From Streptomyces sp. NBC_01216 (GTDB lineage Bacteria; Actinomycetota; Actinomycetes; Streptomycetales; Streptomycetaceae): DNA of 64,000 bases. Where the stretch lies: assembly GCF_035994945.1 (NCBI RefSeq), contig NZ_CP108677.1:3162001-3226000 (forward strand), written 5' to 3'. The position numbers and the translations under genes are program-made. The notes under the pieces are model-generated. The model did no database searches, was not told where the DNA came from, and saw only the letters and a program-made list of their open reading frames with translations. This document shows positions 51,948 to 62,201 of the stretch, piece after piece; position 1 is the first letter of the stretch; each line of letters opens with the position of its first letter.

Positions 51948-54221
51948 ATGAGCCAGCAGCCCGCCGAGGTACCGGTCCAGTCCTCCGCCACGTCTTCCGC
52001 CACGCCCTCCGCGCAGAACGGACGGACGTCCCCGCAGCCGTCCATCGGATCCATAGCCGCGCACCGCCCCCACACGGTCAACGCGGGCCCCGTGTCGGAC
52101 CTCGAACCCGACCTGGACTCCGACCTCGACGCGTACGAGGACGACGGCGACGCGGGCGAGCTTCCCCAGGGCCGCTTCCTCGACCGCGAACGCAGTTGGC
52201 TCGCGTTCAACGAACGGGTCCTCGAACTCGCCGAGGACCCCACGACGCCGCTGCTCGAACGGGCGAACTTCCTGGCGATCTTCGCCTCGAACCTCGACGA
52301 GTTCTTCATGGTCCGCGTCGCCGGCCTCAAACGCCGCATCGCCACCGGCGTCGCCACCCGCTCCGCGTCCGGCCTCCAGCCCCGCGAGGTACTGGACCTG
52401 ATCTGGACCCGCTCGCGCGAACTCATGGCCCGGCACGCCGCCTGCTACCAGCAGGACGTCGCCCCGGCCCTCGCCGACGAGGGCATCCACCTGATCCGCT
52501 GGCCGGAGCTCACGGAGAAGGAACAGGCGCGCCTCTTCACCCTGTTCCGCCAGCAGATCTTCCCCGTCCTCACCCCGCTGGCCGTCGACCCCGCACACCC
52601 CTTCCCGTACATCTCCGGCCTCTCGCTCAACCTCGCCGTCGTCGTGCGCAACCCGGTCAGCGGCCACCGCCACTTCGCCCGGGTGAAGGTGCCGCCGCTG
52701 CTCTCCCGCTTCCTGGAGGCGTCCCCCGAGCGCTACGTCCCCCTCGAGGACGTCATCGCCGCGCATCTGGAGGAACTCTTCCCCGGCATGGAGGTGCTGG
52801 CGCACCACATGTTCCGGGTGACCCGGAACGAGGACCTCGAAGTCGAGGAGGACGACGCCGAGAACCTGCTCCAGGCCCTGGAGAAGGAACTCCTGCGCCG
52901 TCGCTTCGGACCGCCGGTCCGCCTGGAGGTCGAGGAGTCCATCGACCCGTACGTGCTCGACCTGCTCGTGCGCGAACTGAAGATCTCCGACGCCGAGGTC
53001 TACCCGCTGCCCGGCCCGCTCGACCTCACCGGCCTGTTCGGGATCGCGGGCCTGGACCGGCCCGAGCTGAAGTACCCCAAGTTCATCGCCGGCACCCACC
53101 GCGACCTGGCCGAGGTCGAGTCCGCCTCCGCGCCCGACATCTTCATGGCGCTGCGCGAACGGGACGTGCTGCTGCACCACCCCTACGACTCCTTCTCCAC
53201 GTCCGTGCAGGCGTTCCTGGAACAGGCCGCCGCCGACCCCGACGTCCTCGCCATCAAGCAGACGCTGTACCGGACCTCCGGCAAGTCCCCCATCGTCGAC
53301 GCGCTCATCGACGCGGCCGAGGCGGGCAAGCAGGTCCTCGTCCTCGTCGAGATCAAGGCCCGCTTCGACGAGCAGGCCAACATCAAGTGGGCCCGCAAGC
53401 TGGAGGAGGCCGGCTGTCACGTCGTCTACGGCCTCGTCGGACTCAAGACCCACTGCAAGCTGTCGCTGGTGGTCCGTCAGGAAGGCGAGCTGCTGCGCCG
53501 CTACTCCCACGTCGGCACCGGCAACTACCACCCCAAGACCGCCCGCCTCTACGAGGACCTCGGTCTGCTCACCGCCGACCCGCAGGTCGGCGCCGACCTC
53601 TCCGACCTGTTCAACCGGCTCTCCGGCTACTCGCGGCGCGAGACCTACCGGCGCCTGCTCACCGCCCCCAAGTCCCTGCGGGACGGACTCGTCGCCCGGA
53701 TCAACAAGGAGGTCGCCCACCACCACGCCGGGCGTCCCGCCTACGTCCGGATCAAGGTCAACTCGCTGGTAGACGAGGCGATCATCGACGCCTGTTACCG
53801 GGCCGCGCAGGCCGGCGTCCCCGTCGACATCTGGGTCCGCGGCATCTGCGCGGTGCGGCCCGGCGTCGCCGGACTGTCCGAGAACATCCGGGTCCGTTCG
53901 ATACTCGGACGCTTCCTGGAGCACTCCCGGATCTTCGCCTTCGGCAACGGAGGCGAGCCCGAGGTCTGGCTGGGCAGCGCCGACATGATGCACCGCAACC
54001 TGGACCGCAGGATCGAGGCCCTCGTCCGGGTCTCCGACCCGGCCCACCGGGCCGCCCTGACCCGGCTCCTGGAGACCGGAATGTCCGACACCACCTCCTC
54101 CTGGCACCTCGGCCCGGACGGGAACTGGACGCGGCACGCGACCGACCCGGAAGGCCGGCCCCTGCGGCACGTCCAGGAGATGCTCATCGACGCGCGGAGG
54201 CGCCGGCGTGCACAACCCTGA
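51948..54221 (+). CDS. ppk: Polyphosphate kinase
   Basis: A 757-residue PPK1 enzyme that reversibly makes polyphosphate from ATP. The first 70 residues (from [11 protein letters not shown]) are disordered and acidic. The N-domain has [20 protein letters not shown] and [14 protein letters not shown]; the catalytic C-domains have [41 protein letters not shown] and the autophosphorylated His motif [16 protein letters not shown], then [18 protein letters not shown]. The end ([17 protein letters not shown]) is the RNA-degradosome-type PPK tail. The end overlaps the CHAD gene by 14 bp. Regulated by PhoP in S. lividans. Confidence 0.95.
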   Translation: MSQQPAEVPVQSSATSSATPSAQNGRTSPQPSIGSIAAHRPHTVNAGPVSDLEPDLDSDLDAYEDDGDAGELPQGRFLDRERSWLAFNERVLELAEDPTTPLLERANFLAIFASNLDEFFMVRVAGLKRRIATGVATRSASGLQPREVLDLIWTRSRELMARHAACYQQDVAPALADEGIHLIRWPELTEKEQARLFTLFRQQIFPVLTPLAVDPAHPFPYISGLSLNLAVVVRNPVSGHRHFARVKVPPLLSRFLEASPERYVPLEDVIAAHLEELFPGMEVLAHHMFRVTRNEDLEVEEDDAENLLQALEKELLRRRFGPPVRLEVEESIDPYVLDLLVRELKISDAEVYPLPGPLDLTGLFGIAGLDRPELKYPKFIAGTHRDLAEVESASAPDIFMALRERDVLLHHPYDSFSTSVQAFLEQAAADPDVLAIKQTLYRTSGKSPIVDALIDAAEAGKQVLVLVEIKARFDEQANIKWARKLEEAGCHVVYGLVGLKTHCKLSLVVRQEGELLRRYSHVGTGNYHPKTARLYEDLGLLTADPQVGADLSDLFNRLSGYSRRETYRRLLTAPKSLRDGLVARINKEVAHHHAGRPAYVRIKVNSLVDEAIIDACYRAAQAGVPVDIWVRGICAVRPGVAGLSENIRVRSILGRFLEHSRIFAFGNGGEPEVWLGSADMMHRNLDRRIEALVRVSDPAHRAALTRLLETGMSDTTSSWHLGPDGNWTRHATDPEGRPLRHVQEMLIDARRRRRAQP

Positions 54222-55197
54222 CCACGACGTCCCCGCCACGGCCACGGCGGGCGACGTCCTCTCCCCCTACCTCCAGGCGCGCGCCGGTGACTTCCTGCGC
54301 GGCCTGCGCCTGCACGCCGAAAGCGGCGCCGACACGGCCGGAGCCGGGGAGGCCGCCCGGTCCCTGAGATCCGCCGCGCGCCGCATCAGCGGGACCCTGC
54401 ACACCTTCCGCCCGCTGCTCGACGCCGCCTGGGCCGACCAGCTCCGCACGGAACTGGCCTGGCTGTCCGGCACCCTGGCGCTCGAACACGCCTGCACCTC
54501 CCGGCTGGTCCGGCTGGTGGACGCGCTGTCCCGCCTGTCGAGCGGCGGCGGGCCGGTACCCGCCGCCCGGGGCGCCGAACGGGCCGGACTGACGGTGGGC
54601 GCGGCCCGCGCGGGCGCCCTCCTGGAGCGCCAGCTCACCCTCGCCCGCACCCGCGCCCACTCGGCCGCGCTGCAGGCGCTCGGGTCCTCCCGCTTCCACG
54701 CCCTCGCCGACACGGTCGCCCTGCTCGCCTCCGAGGTCCCGCTGGGGCCCGCCGCGTCGGCCCCGGCGGCCGACGTCCTCGACATCCCCGCCGAGACCGT
54801 CGAACGGCGACTCCGGGACGCGGTCGCCGCGCTGCCGCTGACCCGCGCGGCCCACCCGTACAACGCCGACGCCCTCGCCCTGGGTGCCGCCGAGACCCAG
54901 GACGCCCCCTGGCACCAGACCCGGCTGCTGCTGCGGCTGCACCGCTACGCCGCCGAAGTCGTCCACCGCGGCACCGACCCGGACCCCGTGCTCTACGAGG
55001 CCGGGCGCACCCTGGACCGCCACCGGGACGCCTCCGAGGCCGCCGTGGCCGCTGCCACGGCGGCCCGTACCCCGCGGATCGCTCCGGCGACCGCGTACGC
55101 CCTGGGCGTCCTGCACGCGGACCAGCGCCATGAGGTCGAGGCCGCCCGCTTCGCCTTCCAGCGGGCCTGGCAGCGGACGACGGCGGCGGTCCCGTGA
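54208..55197 (+). CDS. CHAD domain protein
   Basis: A 329-residue helical protein of the CHAD family (conserved histidine alpha-helical domain), which binds inorganic polyphosphate through conserved His, Arg and Lys on two four-helix bundles. Visible segments: [35 protein letters not shown] (split blocks, with the R/K-x3-R-x3-R pattern), and in the second half [17 protein letters not shown] and [15 protein letters not shown]. Start GTG 54208 overlaps ppk by 14 bp and the stop overlaps the Nudix gene by 4 bp, giving a tight ppk-CHAD-Nudix operon. Confidence 0.88.
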   Translation: MHNPDHDVPATATAGDVLSPYLQARAGDFLRGLRLHAESGADTAGAGEAARSLRSAARRISGTLHTFRPLLDAAWADQLRTELAWLSGTLALEHACTSRLVRLVDALSRLSSGGGPVPAARGAERAGLTVGAARAGALLERQLTLARTRAHSAALQALGSSRFHALADTVALLASEVPLGPAASAPAADVLDIPAETVERRLRDAVAALPLTRAAHPYNADALALGAAETQDAPWHQTRLLLRLHRYAAEVVHRGTDPDPVLYEAGRTLDRHRDASEAAVAAATAARTPRIAPATAYALGVLHADQRHEVEAARFAFQRAWQRTTAAVP

Positions 55198-55616
55198 CAG
55201 CGGCGACGCCCGTCCAGGCGGCCGGCTGCGCACTGTGGCGGCGGGTCGCCGGCGGCCGGGCACCGGGCATCGAGATCGCCCTGGTCCACCGGCCGAAGTA
55301 CGACGACTGGTCGCTGCCGAAGGGCAAGCAGAAGCACGGCGAGACGCTCCGCGCCTGCGCCGTCCGCGAGGTCCGGGAGGAGACGGGCCAGGAGTGCGTC
55401 CTGGGAACCCGGCTCCCGACCGCCCGCTACCTGGCGAGCGGACGGCCGAAGGAGGTCGCCTACTGGGCGGCCGAGGCGGTGGGGGGCGTCTTCGTCCCCG
55501 ACGACGAGGTCGACCGGCTCCTCTGGCTCGCCCCCGCCGAGGCCCGCGGGCGCCTCACCCAGCCGCGGGACCGTGAGCTCCTCGACGCGCTCCTGGACAC
55601 CCTGTCCACCCCCTGA
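55194..55616 (+). CDS. Nudix hydrolase (MutT-like)
   Basis: A 140-residue hydrolase of nucleoside-diphosphate-X compounds. The Nudix box runs from G in GKQKHGETLRACAVREVREE to TG, with the full G-x5-E-x7-R-E-x2-E-E-x-G pattern. The N-terminus (AGCALWRRVAGGRAPGIEIALVHRP, SLPKGKQK) resembles mycobacterial MutT1-type proteins, though the C-terminal phosphatase domain of MutT1 is absent. In an operon with ppk and CHAD it could act on diadenosine polyphosphates or on nucleotides from polyphosphate metabolism; this is inference. Confidence 0.9.
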   Translation: MTAATPVQAAGCALWRRVAGGRAPGIEIALVHRPKYDDWSLPKGKQKHGETLRACAVREVREETGQECVLGTRLPTARYLASGRPKEVAYWAAEAVGGVFVPDDEVDRLLWLAPAEARGRLTQPRDRELLDALLDTLSTP

Positions 55617-55724
55617 CGTCGCCCACCGCCCGCCCACCGCCCGCCCGGCGGCCCCCGGTCCCCGGACCATCCCGTGCCGTGCCCGCACCGCGCCCCGCCG
55701 GAACGCACCCGGCCTTCCGGCACG

Positions 55725-55768
55725 GTTCACTTTCCGTTCACTCTCCCCCGTCGGCGGCTTCACCTGAT
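55725..55768 (+). promoter_or_regulatory. PHO box array before pstS
   Basis: Four contiguous 11-base units: GTTCACTTTCC, GTTCACTCTCC, CCCGTCGGCGG (degenerate) and CTTCACCTGAT, followed by a CCTAATTT stretch that may include the -10 region. This is a classical Streptomyces PhoP operator and the strongest in the window. It ends 124 bp upstream of pstS. Confidence 0.92.
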
Positions 55769-55892
55769 CTGCCTAATTTCGGCCGTACAAGGTGCACAGG
55801 CACAGCGACGCACCACGACCCCGACACGCGCCGCCGTTACGTTCAGGACACCAAGGTCCACGGCAGGCGGCTTCTGGAAGGAACACCCGAAA

Positions 55893-57029
55893 GTGAAGCT
55901 TTCGCGCAAGAACGGGCTTCGCGCCACCGCGATCGGTGCCCTCGCCGTCTCCGGCGCCCTGGTCCTCACGGCGTGTGGTTCGGACAACAACAACGAGGCG
56001 ACCCCGAGCGGCGACAAGACCTCCGCCGCGGCCTCCGACATCACGTGCGACGGCGCCAAGGGCCAGCTGCTCGCCGCCGGGTCCAGCGCGCAGAAGAACG
56101 CCATGGACCTGTGGGTCAAGAACTTCCAGGCCGCCTGCTCCGGCGTCGAGGTCAACTACCAGGCCATCGGCTCCGGCGGCGGCATCACCAAGTTCAACCA
56201 GGGCCAGGTCGCCCTCGCCGGCTCCGACTCCGCCCTGAAGGACGAAGAGGTCGCCGAGTCGCAGAAGATCTGCACCGGCGGCAAGGGCATCAACCTGCCC
56301 ATGGTCGGCGGGCCCATCGCCATCGGCTACAAGCTGAACGGTGTGGACAACCTCGTCCTCGACGCCCCGACCATCGCCAAGATCTTCGACGCCAAGATCA
56401 CCAAGTGGAACGACGAGGCGATCGCCAAGCTGAACCCGGGCGTGACCCTGCCCGACAGCGCCATCCAGGCCTTCCACCGCTCGGACGAGTCGGGCACCAC
56501 CCAGAACCTGGGCAAGTACCTCTCGACCGCCGCCCCGGCCGACTGGAAGTACGACCCGAAGTCGAAGTCGTGGCCGGCCCCCGGTGGCCAGGCCGCCAAC
56601 GGTTCCTCCGGTGTCGCGACCGCGGTCAAGGACGCCGAGGGCTCCATCGGCTACTTCGAGCTCTCCTACGCCACCGCCAACAAGATCTCCACGGTCAAGG
56701 TGAACACCGGTGCCGCCGCCCCGGTCGAGGCCACCACGGAGAACGCCTCCAAGGCCATCGCCGCCGCCAAGGTCAAGGGCACCGGCAACGACCTCGCGCT
56801 GTCCCTGGACTACGCCACCAAGGCCGAGGGCGCCTACCCGCTGATCCTCGTCACCTACGAGATCGCCTGCGACAAGGGCAACAAGGCCGAGACCCTGCCC
56901 ACCCTGAAGGCATTCCTGAACTACACCGCCAGCGAGGAGGGCCAGAAGGTCCTCTCCGAGGCCGGCTACGCCCCGCTCCCGGCCGAGATCGCGGCCAAGG
57001 TCCGCGAGATCGTCCCCACCCTGTCCTGA
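55893..57029 (+). CDS. pstS: Phosphate-binding lipoprotein PstS
   Basis: A 378-residue solute-binding lipoprotein of the high-affinity phosphate transporter. The lipobox is LVLTACGSDNN with the lipidated cysteine near residue 27. Phosphate-binding loops are AAGSSAQKNAMDLW, GSGGGITKFNQGQVALAGSDSAL and FHRSDESGTTQNLGKYL. Start GTG 55893 follows GGAAGGAA at good distance. It is secreted in large amounts under phosphate limitation in Streptomyces. First gene of pstSCAB, downstream of a four-unit PHO box; a hairpin separates it from pstC. Confidence 0.96.
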   Translation: MKLSRKNGLRATAIGALAVSGALVLTACGSDNNNEATPSGDKTSAAASDITCDGAKGQLLAAGSSAQKNAMDLWVKNFQAACSGVEVNYQAIGSGGGITKFNQGQVALAGSDSALKDEEVAESQKICTGGKGINLPMVGGPIAIGYKLNGVDNLVLDAPTIAKIFDAKITKWNDEAIAKLNPGVTLPDSAIQAFHRSDESGTTQNLGKYLSTAAPADWKYDPKSKSWPAPGGQAANGSSGVATAVKDAEGSIGYFELSYATANKISTVKVNTGAAAPVEATTENASKAIAAAKVKGTGNDLALSLDYATKAEGAYPLILVTYEIACDKGNKAETLPTLKAFLNYTASEEGQKVLSEAGYAPLPAEIAAKVREIVPTLS

Positions 57030-57042
57030 TCCCCGGCCGGGT

Positions 57043-57071
57043 CCGGTCCGTCGCTCACACCGACGGGCCGG
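57043..57071 (+). terminator. Intercistronic hairpin between pstS and pstC
   Basis: CCGGTCCGTCG (57043-57053) pairs with CGACGGGCCGG (57061-57071) with one wobble around CTCACAC. No T-run follows. It may partly stop transcription or protect the pstS 3' end, making pstS more abundant than pstCAB. Confidence 0.5.
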
Positions 57072-57138
57072 TTCCGGCATCCGGTGCACCGCCGCCAGGA
57101 GCCGTACAGCAGTCCGGCCCCGCAGACCGGAGAGACCG

Positions 57139-58116
57139 ATGGTTACGACAACCACACCACCCATACGAAAGAGCCGGCGCGCCACGAGCGCGACCCGCCC
57201 CGGAGACCGGATCTTCCTCGGCCTGTCCCGCGGTTCCGGCATCACCCTGCTGGTGATCATGGCCGCGATCGCGGTCTTCCTCACCTACCGCGCCGTCCTC
57301 GCCATCTCGCAGGACTCCACGAACTTCCTCACCACCTCCGAGTGGAACCCGACCGGACAGCCGCCCGTCTTCGGCATCGCCGTCCTCGCCTTCGGCACCG
57401 TCGTCTCGTCGGTCATCGCGATGGCCATCGCCGTGCCGGTCGCGATCGGCATCGCGCTGTTCATCTCGCACTACGCGCCCCGCAAGCTGGCCAAGCCGCT
57501 CGCGTACGTGGTCGACCTGCTCGCCGCCGTGCCCAGCATCATCTACGGCCTGTGGGGCGCGATCTTCCTCGTCCCGTACCTCGGCGGACTGAACCAGTGG
57601 CTCGACCAGTACCTGGGCTGGACGTACATCTTCGACAAGTCCATGGACGGCGTCGCCCGTAACCTCTTCACCGTGGGCATCCTGCTGGCGATCATGATCC
57701 TGCCGATCATCACCAACGTGACCCGTGAGGTCTTCCTCCAGGTCCCGCGGATGCACGAGGAGGCCGCCCTGGCCCTCGGCGCCACCCGCTGGGAGGTCAT
57801 CCGGATGTCGGTCCTCCCCTTCGGCCGCTCGGGCATCATCTCGGCCTCGATGCTCGGTCTCGGCCGCGCGCTCGGCGAGACCATGGCCGTCGCCGTGGTG
57901 CTCTCCCCCAGCTTCGTCATCTCCGGCTACCTGCTCGACCCGGGCGGCGGCACCTTCGCCCAGAACATCGCGGCCAAGTTCAACGAGGCCAACGAGTTCG
58001 GCCGGGACGCCCTGATCGCCTCCGGCCTGGTCCTCTTCGCCATCACCCTGCTGGTCAACGGCGCGGCCCGGTGGATCATCGCCCGCCGCAAGGACTACTC
58101 GGGAGCCGCCGCGTGA
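57139..58116 (+). CDS. pstC: Phosphate ABC transporter permease PstC
   Basis: A 325-residue inner-membrane permease with six predicted helices (GITLLVIMAAIAVFLTYRA, VFGIAVLAFGTVVSSVIAMA, DLLAAVPSIIYGLWGAIFLV, LFTVGILLAIMILPIITNV, SGIISASMLGLGRALGETMAVA, LIASGLVLFAITLLVNGAA). The EAA loop EEAALALGATRWEVIRMSVLP contacts PstB. ATG 57139; the pstA start lies 89 bp after the stop. Confidence 0.95.
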   Translation: MVTTTTPPIRKSRRATSATRPGDRIFLGLSRGSGITLLVIMAAIAVFLTYRAVLAISQDSTNFLTTSEWNPTGQPPVFGIAVLAFGTVVSSVIAMAIAVPVAIGIALFISHYAPRKLAKPLAYVVDLLAAVPSIIYGLWGAIFLVPYLGGLNQWLDQYLGWTYIFDKSMDGVARNLFTVGILLAIMILPIITNVTREVFLQVPRMHEEAALALGATRWEVIRMSVLPFGRSGIISASMLGLGRALGETMAVAVVLSPSFVISGYLLDPGGGTFAQNIAAKFNEANEFGRDALIASGLVLFAITLLVNGAARWIIARRKDYSGAAA

Positions 58117-58204
58117 GCACCGCGCACGCGGCCCGGCCGCAGACCACAGCGAAGACCGCGCCTGAGCTCCGCGCGGGCGGAGAAGACACGGTAGGGGGCA
58201 CAGC

Positions 58205-59281
58205 ATGAGCCACGCCATACAGGACCGTCCGCCGGTGACCACCGCCGTACGACAGGACCGGCTGAAGCACGCCCGCGTGCCGCGCTGGACGCCCGCCGCC
58301 GTCGCCGCCGGCTCGATCGCCGCCGCCGTCGGCATCGGCCTCGCCGCCGGCTGGCACAGCCGCGTCCAGTGGGGCCTGATCGCCGCCCTGCTCTTCGTCC
58401 TCGCCACCTACGCGATCACCACCCGGGTCGAGGGCAGCCGCCAGGCCAAGGACCGCGTCGCGACCAGCCTCGTCTGGGTCTGCTTCGTGCTGGCCGTCGT
58501 CCCGCTGCTCTCCCTCGCGTGGGTCACGATCAGCAAGGGCATGGACGTCCTCGACGGGTACTTCCTCACCCACTCGATGAACGGCGTCCTCGACGCCGAG
58601 GCCGGCGGCGGGCTCTACCACGCCCTGCTCGGCACCATCGAGCAGGTGGCCATCGCGACCCTGATCGCCGCGCCGATCGGACTGCTGACCGCCGTCTACC
58701 TGGTCGAGTACGGCAGTGGCAAGCTGTCCCAGGCCGTCACCTTCTTCGTCGACGTGATGACCGGCATCCCCTCGATCGTCGCGGGCCTGTTCATCCTCGC
58801 CACCTGGAATCTGATGCTGGGCTTCGGGCCCTCCGGATTCGCCGGCGCGATGGCGCTCGCCATCCTGATGATGCCCGTCGTGGTCCGCTCCACCGAGGAG
58901 ATGCTCAAGCTCGTCCCCAACGAGCTCCGCGAGGCATCCCTCGCCCTCGGCATCCCGAAGTGGCGCACCATCCTGAAGGTGGTCCTGCCCACCGCCATCG
59001 GCGGCATCACCACGGGCGTCATGCTCGCGGTCGCCCGCATCACCGGTGAGACGGCCCCCGTGCTGCTCCTCGTGTTCGGCACCAAGCTGATCAACCCGAA
59101 CCCCTTCGAAGGCGCCCAGTCCTCGCTGCCGCTCTACGTGTACGAGCAGTACGCGGTCGGCACCGACGCCGCCGTGGGCCGCGCCTGGGCCGCAGCGCTC
59201 GTCCTGATCGCCTTCGTCATGATCCTCAACATGGTCGCCCGCGGCATCGCCCGCTGGAAGGCCCCGAAGACCGGCCGCTAG
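58205..59281 (+). CDS. pstA: Phosphate ABC transporter permease PstA
   Basis: A 358-residue permease with a longer N-terminal region than E. coli PstA (two extra hydrophobic stretches, PAAVAAGSIAAAVGIGLAAG and WGLIAALLFVLATYAIT). The conserved parts are GTIEQVAIATLIAAPIGLLTAVYL, VDVMTGIPSIVAGLFIL, the EAA loop LREASLALGIPKWRTILKVVLP, and LAVARITGETAPVLLLVFG. ATG 58205 follows GTAGGGGGC. Third gene of pstSCAB. Confidence 0.95.
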   Translation: MSHAIQDRPPVTTAVRQDRLKHARVPRWTPAAVAAGSIAAAVGIGLAAGWHSRVQWGLIAALLFVLATYAITTRVEGSRQAKDRVATSLVWVCFVLAVVPLLSLAWVTISKGMDVLDGYFLTHSMNGVLDAEAGGGLYHALLGTIEQVAIATLIAAPIGLLTAVYLVEYGSGKLSQAVTFFVDVMTGIPSIVAGLFILATWNLMLGFGPSGFAGAMALAILMMPVVVRSTEEMLKLVPNELREASLALGIPKWRTILKVVLPTAIGGITTGVMLAVARITGETAPVLLLVFGTKLINPNPFEGAQSSLPLYVYEQYAVGTDAAVGRAWAAALVLIAFVMILNMVARGIARWKAPKTGR

Positions 59282-59334
59282 AAATCGGCATGCGGCCCCG
59301 CCGCGTGAGCGACCACCTCTGGAAGTGAATTGAT

Positions 59335-60111
59335 ATGGCCAAGCGAATCGACGTCAGCGGCCTCTCCGCCTACTACGGCGCCCACAAGGCGATCGACGAC
59401 ATCTCCATGACCGTCGAGCCCCGCTCGGTGACGGCCTTCATCGGTCCCTCGGGCTGCGGCAAGTCCACCTTCCTGCGCACCCTGAACCGCATGCACGAGG
59501 TCACCCCCGGCGGCCGCGTCGAGGGCAAGGTGATGCTGGACGACGAGAACCTGTACGGCTCCCACGTCGACCCGGTCGCCGTGCGCCGCACGGTCGGCAT
59601 GGTCTTCCAGCGCCCGAACCCCTTCCCCACGATGTCGATCTTCGACAACGTGGCGGCGGGTCTGCGGCTGAACGGCTCGTACAAGAAGTCGCAGCTCAAC
59701 GACATCGTCGAGCGTTCCCTCAAGGGCGCGAACCTCTGGAACGAGGTCAAGGACCGCCTGAACAAGCCCGGCGCGGGCCTCTCCGGCGGCCAGCAGCAGC
59801 GCCTGTGCATCGCCCGCGCGATCGCGGTGGAACCGGACGTCCTGCTGATGGACGAGCCCTGCTCCGCGCTGGACCCGATCTCCACCCTCGCCATCGAGGA
59901 CCTGATCGGCGAGCTGAAGGAGCGCTTCACCATCGTCATCGTGACGCACAACATGCAGCAGGCGGCGCGCGTCTCCGACCGCACGGCCTTCTTCAACCTG
60001 GCGGCCGTGGGCCAGCCGGGCAAGCTGATCGAACTCGACGACACCGAGCGCATCTTCTCCAACCCGAGCGTCCAGGCGACCGAGGACTACATCTCGGGCC
60101 GCTTCGGATAG
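59335..60111 (+). CDS. pstB: Phosphate ABC transporter ATPase PstB
   Basis: A 258-residue ATPase: Walker [15 protein letters not shown]-loop [15 protein letters not shown] (the PNPFP block is PstB-specific), signature [16 protein letters not shown], Walker [14 protein letters not shown] and switch histidine [16 protein letters not shown] 59335. Last gene of the operon, closed by the hairpin at 60233-60261. In many bacteria PstB works with PhoU to signal phosphate status; phoU is unlinked here. Confidence 0.96.
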   Translation: MAKRIDVSGLSAYYGAHKAIDDISMTVEPRSVTAFIGPSGCGKSTFLRTLNRMHEVTPGGRVEGKVMLDDENLYGSHVDPVAVRRTVGMVFQRPNPFPTMSIFDNVAAGLRLNGSYKKSQLNDIVERSLKGANLWNEVKDRLNKPGAGLSGGQQQRLCIARAIAVEPDVLLMDEPCSALDPISTLAIEDLIGELKERFTIVIVTHNMQQAARVSDRTAFFNLAAVGQPGKLIELDDTERIFSNPSVQATEDYISGRFG

Positions 60112-60232
60112 TCCGCTCCCCAGACGTCCGGCCGTGTACCCGCCGGGGCGGCCACTCAGCGCCCCCGGCCCGGGTCCGACGACCGGGCAGCACGTCCTGC
60201 GGTGCTGCATGGCGGTGCCACCGCACGACGAA

Positions 60233-60261
60233 GGGCCCGGCTCCCCCAGGGAGCCGGGCCC
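60233..60261. terminator. Terminator of the pst operon
   Basis: GGGCCCGGCTCCC (60233-60245) pairs perfectly with 60249-60261 around a 3-base loop, between the convergent pstB and pit genes. Confidence 0.85.
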
Positions 60262-60311
60262 ATCAACGTTCTCACGCACGGTGTCAGGCGGCGGGCGGAA
60301 GGGCACCCCCG

Positions 60312-60371
60312 CGGAGGTACGGCCCCGCAACCACGGAAGTACGGCCGGAACCACGGAAGTACGGCCGCAAC
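60312..60371 (+). repeat. 20-bp imperfect tandem repeat x3
   Basis: Units near CACGGAAGTACGGCCGCAAC at 60312-60331 (degenerate), 60332-60351 and 60352-60371 lie in the pstB-pit convergent space, just after the pit stop on the minus strand. Confidence 0.7.
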
Positions 60372-60383
60372 CGCGGGCGGGAG

Positions 60384-61382
60384 CTAACCGAAGAACAGCT
60401 GGACCACGTAGAAGCTCAGCGCCGCAACCAGCGCGGCGGCCGGCATCGTGATGAACCAGCCGAGGACGATGTTCTTCGCGACGCCCCAGCGCACCGCGTT
60501 CACACGCTTCGTCGCCCCCACACCCATGATCGCCGAGGTGATCACGTGCGTCGTCGAGATCGGCGCGTGGAAGAGGAACGCCGAACCGAACATGATCGAC
60601 GCACCCGTCGTCTCCGCGGCGAAGCCCTGCGGCGGGTCCAGCTCGATGATCTTGCGGCCGAGGGTCCGCATGATCCGCCAGCCACCCGCGTACGTGCCGA
60701 GCGAGAGCATCACGGCGCAGGCGATCTTCACCCACACCGGGATGTCGTCCCCGGACTGCTGCACATCGGCGATGACCAGGGCCATCACCACGATGCCCAT
60801 CGTCTTCTGGGCGTCCTGCAGACCGTGACCGAGCGCCATGCCGGCCGCCGAGACCGTCTGGGCGATCCGGAAACCGCGCTTCGTCTTGTGCGGGTTGGCC
60901 TTGCGAAAGATCCACATGATCCCGCACATGACCAGGTAACCGACGAGGAGGCCGACCACCGGCGACACGAACATGGGGATCACGACCTTGTCGAGCACCC
61001 CCGACCAGATCACCTCGGTACCACCGGCCAGCGCCGCGCCCACCATGCCGCCGAACAGGGCGTGGGAGGACGAGGACGGCAGACCGAAGTACCAGGTCAG
61101 CAGGTTCCAGAGGATCGCCCCCACCAGCGCGGCGAAGAGGATGCCCATCCCCTTGTCACCGGTGGGCGTCTCGATGAGACCCTCACTGACCGTCTTGGCG
61201 ACCCCGCTGCCCATGAAGGCACCCGCGAGGTTCATCACCGCGGCCATCGCCAGCGCCGCCCGAGGGGTCAGCGCCCGCGTGGAGACCGAGGTCGCGATGG
61301 CGTTGGCGGAGTCGTGGAACCCGTTCGTATACGTGAAGCCGAGCGCGACACCAATGGTCACGATCAGCGCAAAGGTGTCCAC
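60384..61382 (-). CDS. pitH1: Low-affinity phosphate transporter, Pit family
   Basis: A 332-residue integral membrane protein of the PiT family, with about ten helices. Two inverted signature regions are present: TYTNGFHDSANAIATSVSTR near the N-terminus and FGSAFLFHAPISTTHVITSAIMG near the C-terminus, and GLPSSSSHALFGGMVGAALAG. It imports metal-phosphate with protons when phosphate is plentiful. The N-terminus begins MDTFALIVTIGVALG. It lies 6 bp downstream of the DUF47 gene, a standard pair. The symbol follows the S. coelicolor name as I recall it. Confidence 0.93.
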   Translation of the reverse strand: MDTFALIVTIGVALGFTYTNGFHDSANAIATSVSTRALTPRAALAMAAVMNLAGAFMGSGVAKTVSEGLIETPTGDKGMGILFAALVGAILWNLLTWYFGLPSSSSHALFGGMVGAALAGGTEVIWSGVLDKVVIPMFVSPVVGLLVGYLVMCGIMWIFRKANPHKTKRGFRIAQTVSAAGMALGHGLQDAQKTMGIVVMALVIADVQQSGDDIPVWVKIACAVMLSLGTYAGGWRIMRTLGRKIIELDPPQGFAAETTGASIMFGSAFLFHAPISTTHVITSAIMGVGATKRVNAVRWGVAKNIVLGWFITMPAAALVAALSFYVVQLFFG

Positions 61383-61388
61383 GAAGCC

Positions 61389-62009
61389 TCAGGACTCCTT
61401 GACCGCGATGGTCTCCACGGTGTTCGCCACGTGCTCGAAGGCGTCGGCCGCCTCTTCCAGCACATCCACGATCTGCTTGAGCTTGAGCACCTCGATGGCG
61501 TCGTACTTGCCGTTGAAGAGATGGGCGAGCAGCTTGCGGTGGATCTGGTCGGCCTGGTTCTCGAGCCGGTTGACCTCGATCCAGTACTCCGTGAGGTCGT
61601 TCATCGTCCGCAGGTTCGGCATGGCCTCGGCGGTCAGCTCCGCCGCTCGGGCCAGCACCTCGATCTGCTGCTCGACGCCCTTGGGAAGTTCCTCGACGTT
61701 GTAGAGGACGACCAGGTCGACGGCCTCCTCCATGAAGTCCATGATGTCGTCGAGGGAGGAGGCGAGGGAGTAGATGTCCTCGCGGTCGAACGGTGTGATG
61801 AACGAGGAGTTCAACTGGTGGAAGATGGCGTGGGTCGCGTCGTCACCGGCGTGCTCCGCTGCCCGCATCCGCTCCGCGATCTCGGCCCGGGCGGAGGTGT
61901 CCGCTCCGAGCAGTTCCATCAGGAGCTTCGAGCCCGTCACGATGTTGTCCGCGGACGCGGCGAACATGTCGTAGAAGCTCGTCTCCCTGGGGGTTAGACG
62001 AAATCGCAC
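61389..62009 (-). CDS. DUF47 PhoU-like phosphate transport accessory protein
   Basis: A 206-residue helical protein of the DUF47/TIGR00153 family, PhoU-like in fold. Segments: ETSFYDMFAASADNIVTGSKLLMELL, AEHAGDDATHAIFHQLNSSFITPFDREDIY, SLDDIMDFMEEAVDLVVLYNV and NRLENQADQIHRKLLAHLF, with acidic metal-binding helices. It is encoded just before pit and is thought to regulate it. The start ATG 62009 lies close to CCCTGGG/GAGGACC ribosome-binding-like sequence. Confidence 0.92.
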   Translation of the reverse strand: MRFRLTPRETSFYDMFAASADNIVTGSKLLMELLGADTSARAEIAERMRAAEHAGDDATHAIFHQLNSSFITPFDREDIYSLASSLDDIMDFMEEAVDLVVLYNVEELPKGVEQQIEVLARAAELTAEAMPNLRTMNDLTEYWIEVNRLENQADQIHRKLLAHLFNGKYDAIEVLKLKQIVDVLEEAADAFEHVANTVETIAVKES

Positions 62010-62152
62010 GTGGGGTCCTCGGGGTGCTGGGTTCGGTCAGGCTGATGCTAGGCGCATCATCCGGCCACGGCTAACCGGCGTCCCTTCAGTGTCGCCCATC
62101 AGGCACAGTGATCTGCACGGGCCCCCACCCGGATCGGCGGGGATCGGTACCA

Positions 62153-62171
62153 TATACCCACGAGGGGTATA
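62153..62171. promoter_or_regulatory. CsoR operator
   Basis: TATACCC-ACGAG-GGGTATA is an inverted repeat with 7-bp arms, 30 bp upstream of csoR. It matches the GC-core, AT-edge operator (ATACCCC/GGGGTAT type) known for CsoR proteins and indicates autoregulation. Confidence 0.85.
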
Positions 62172-62201
62172 CACACCCTTTCTGGACAACGGGAGGACGC
62201 G

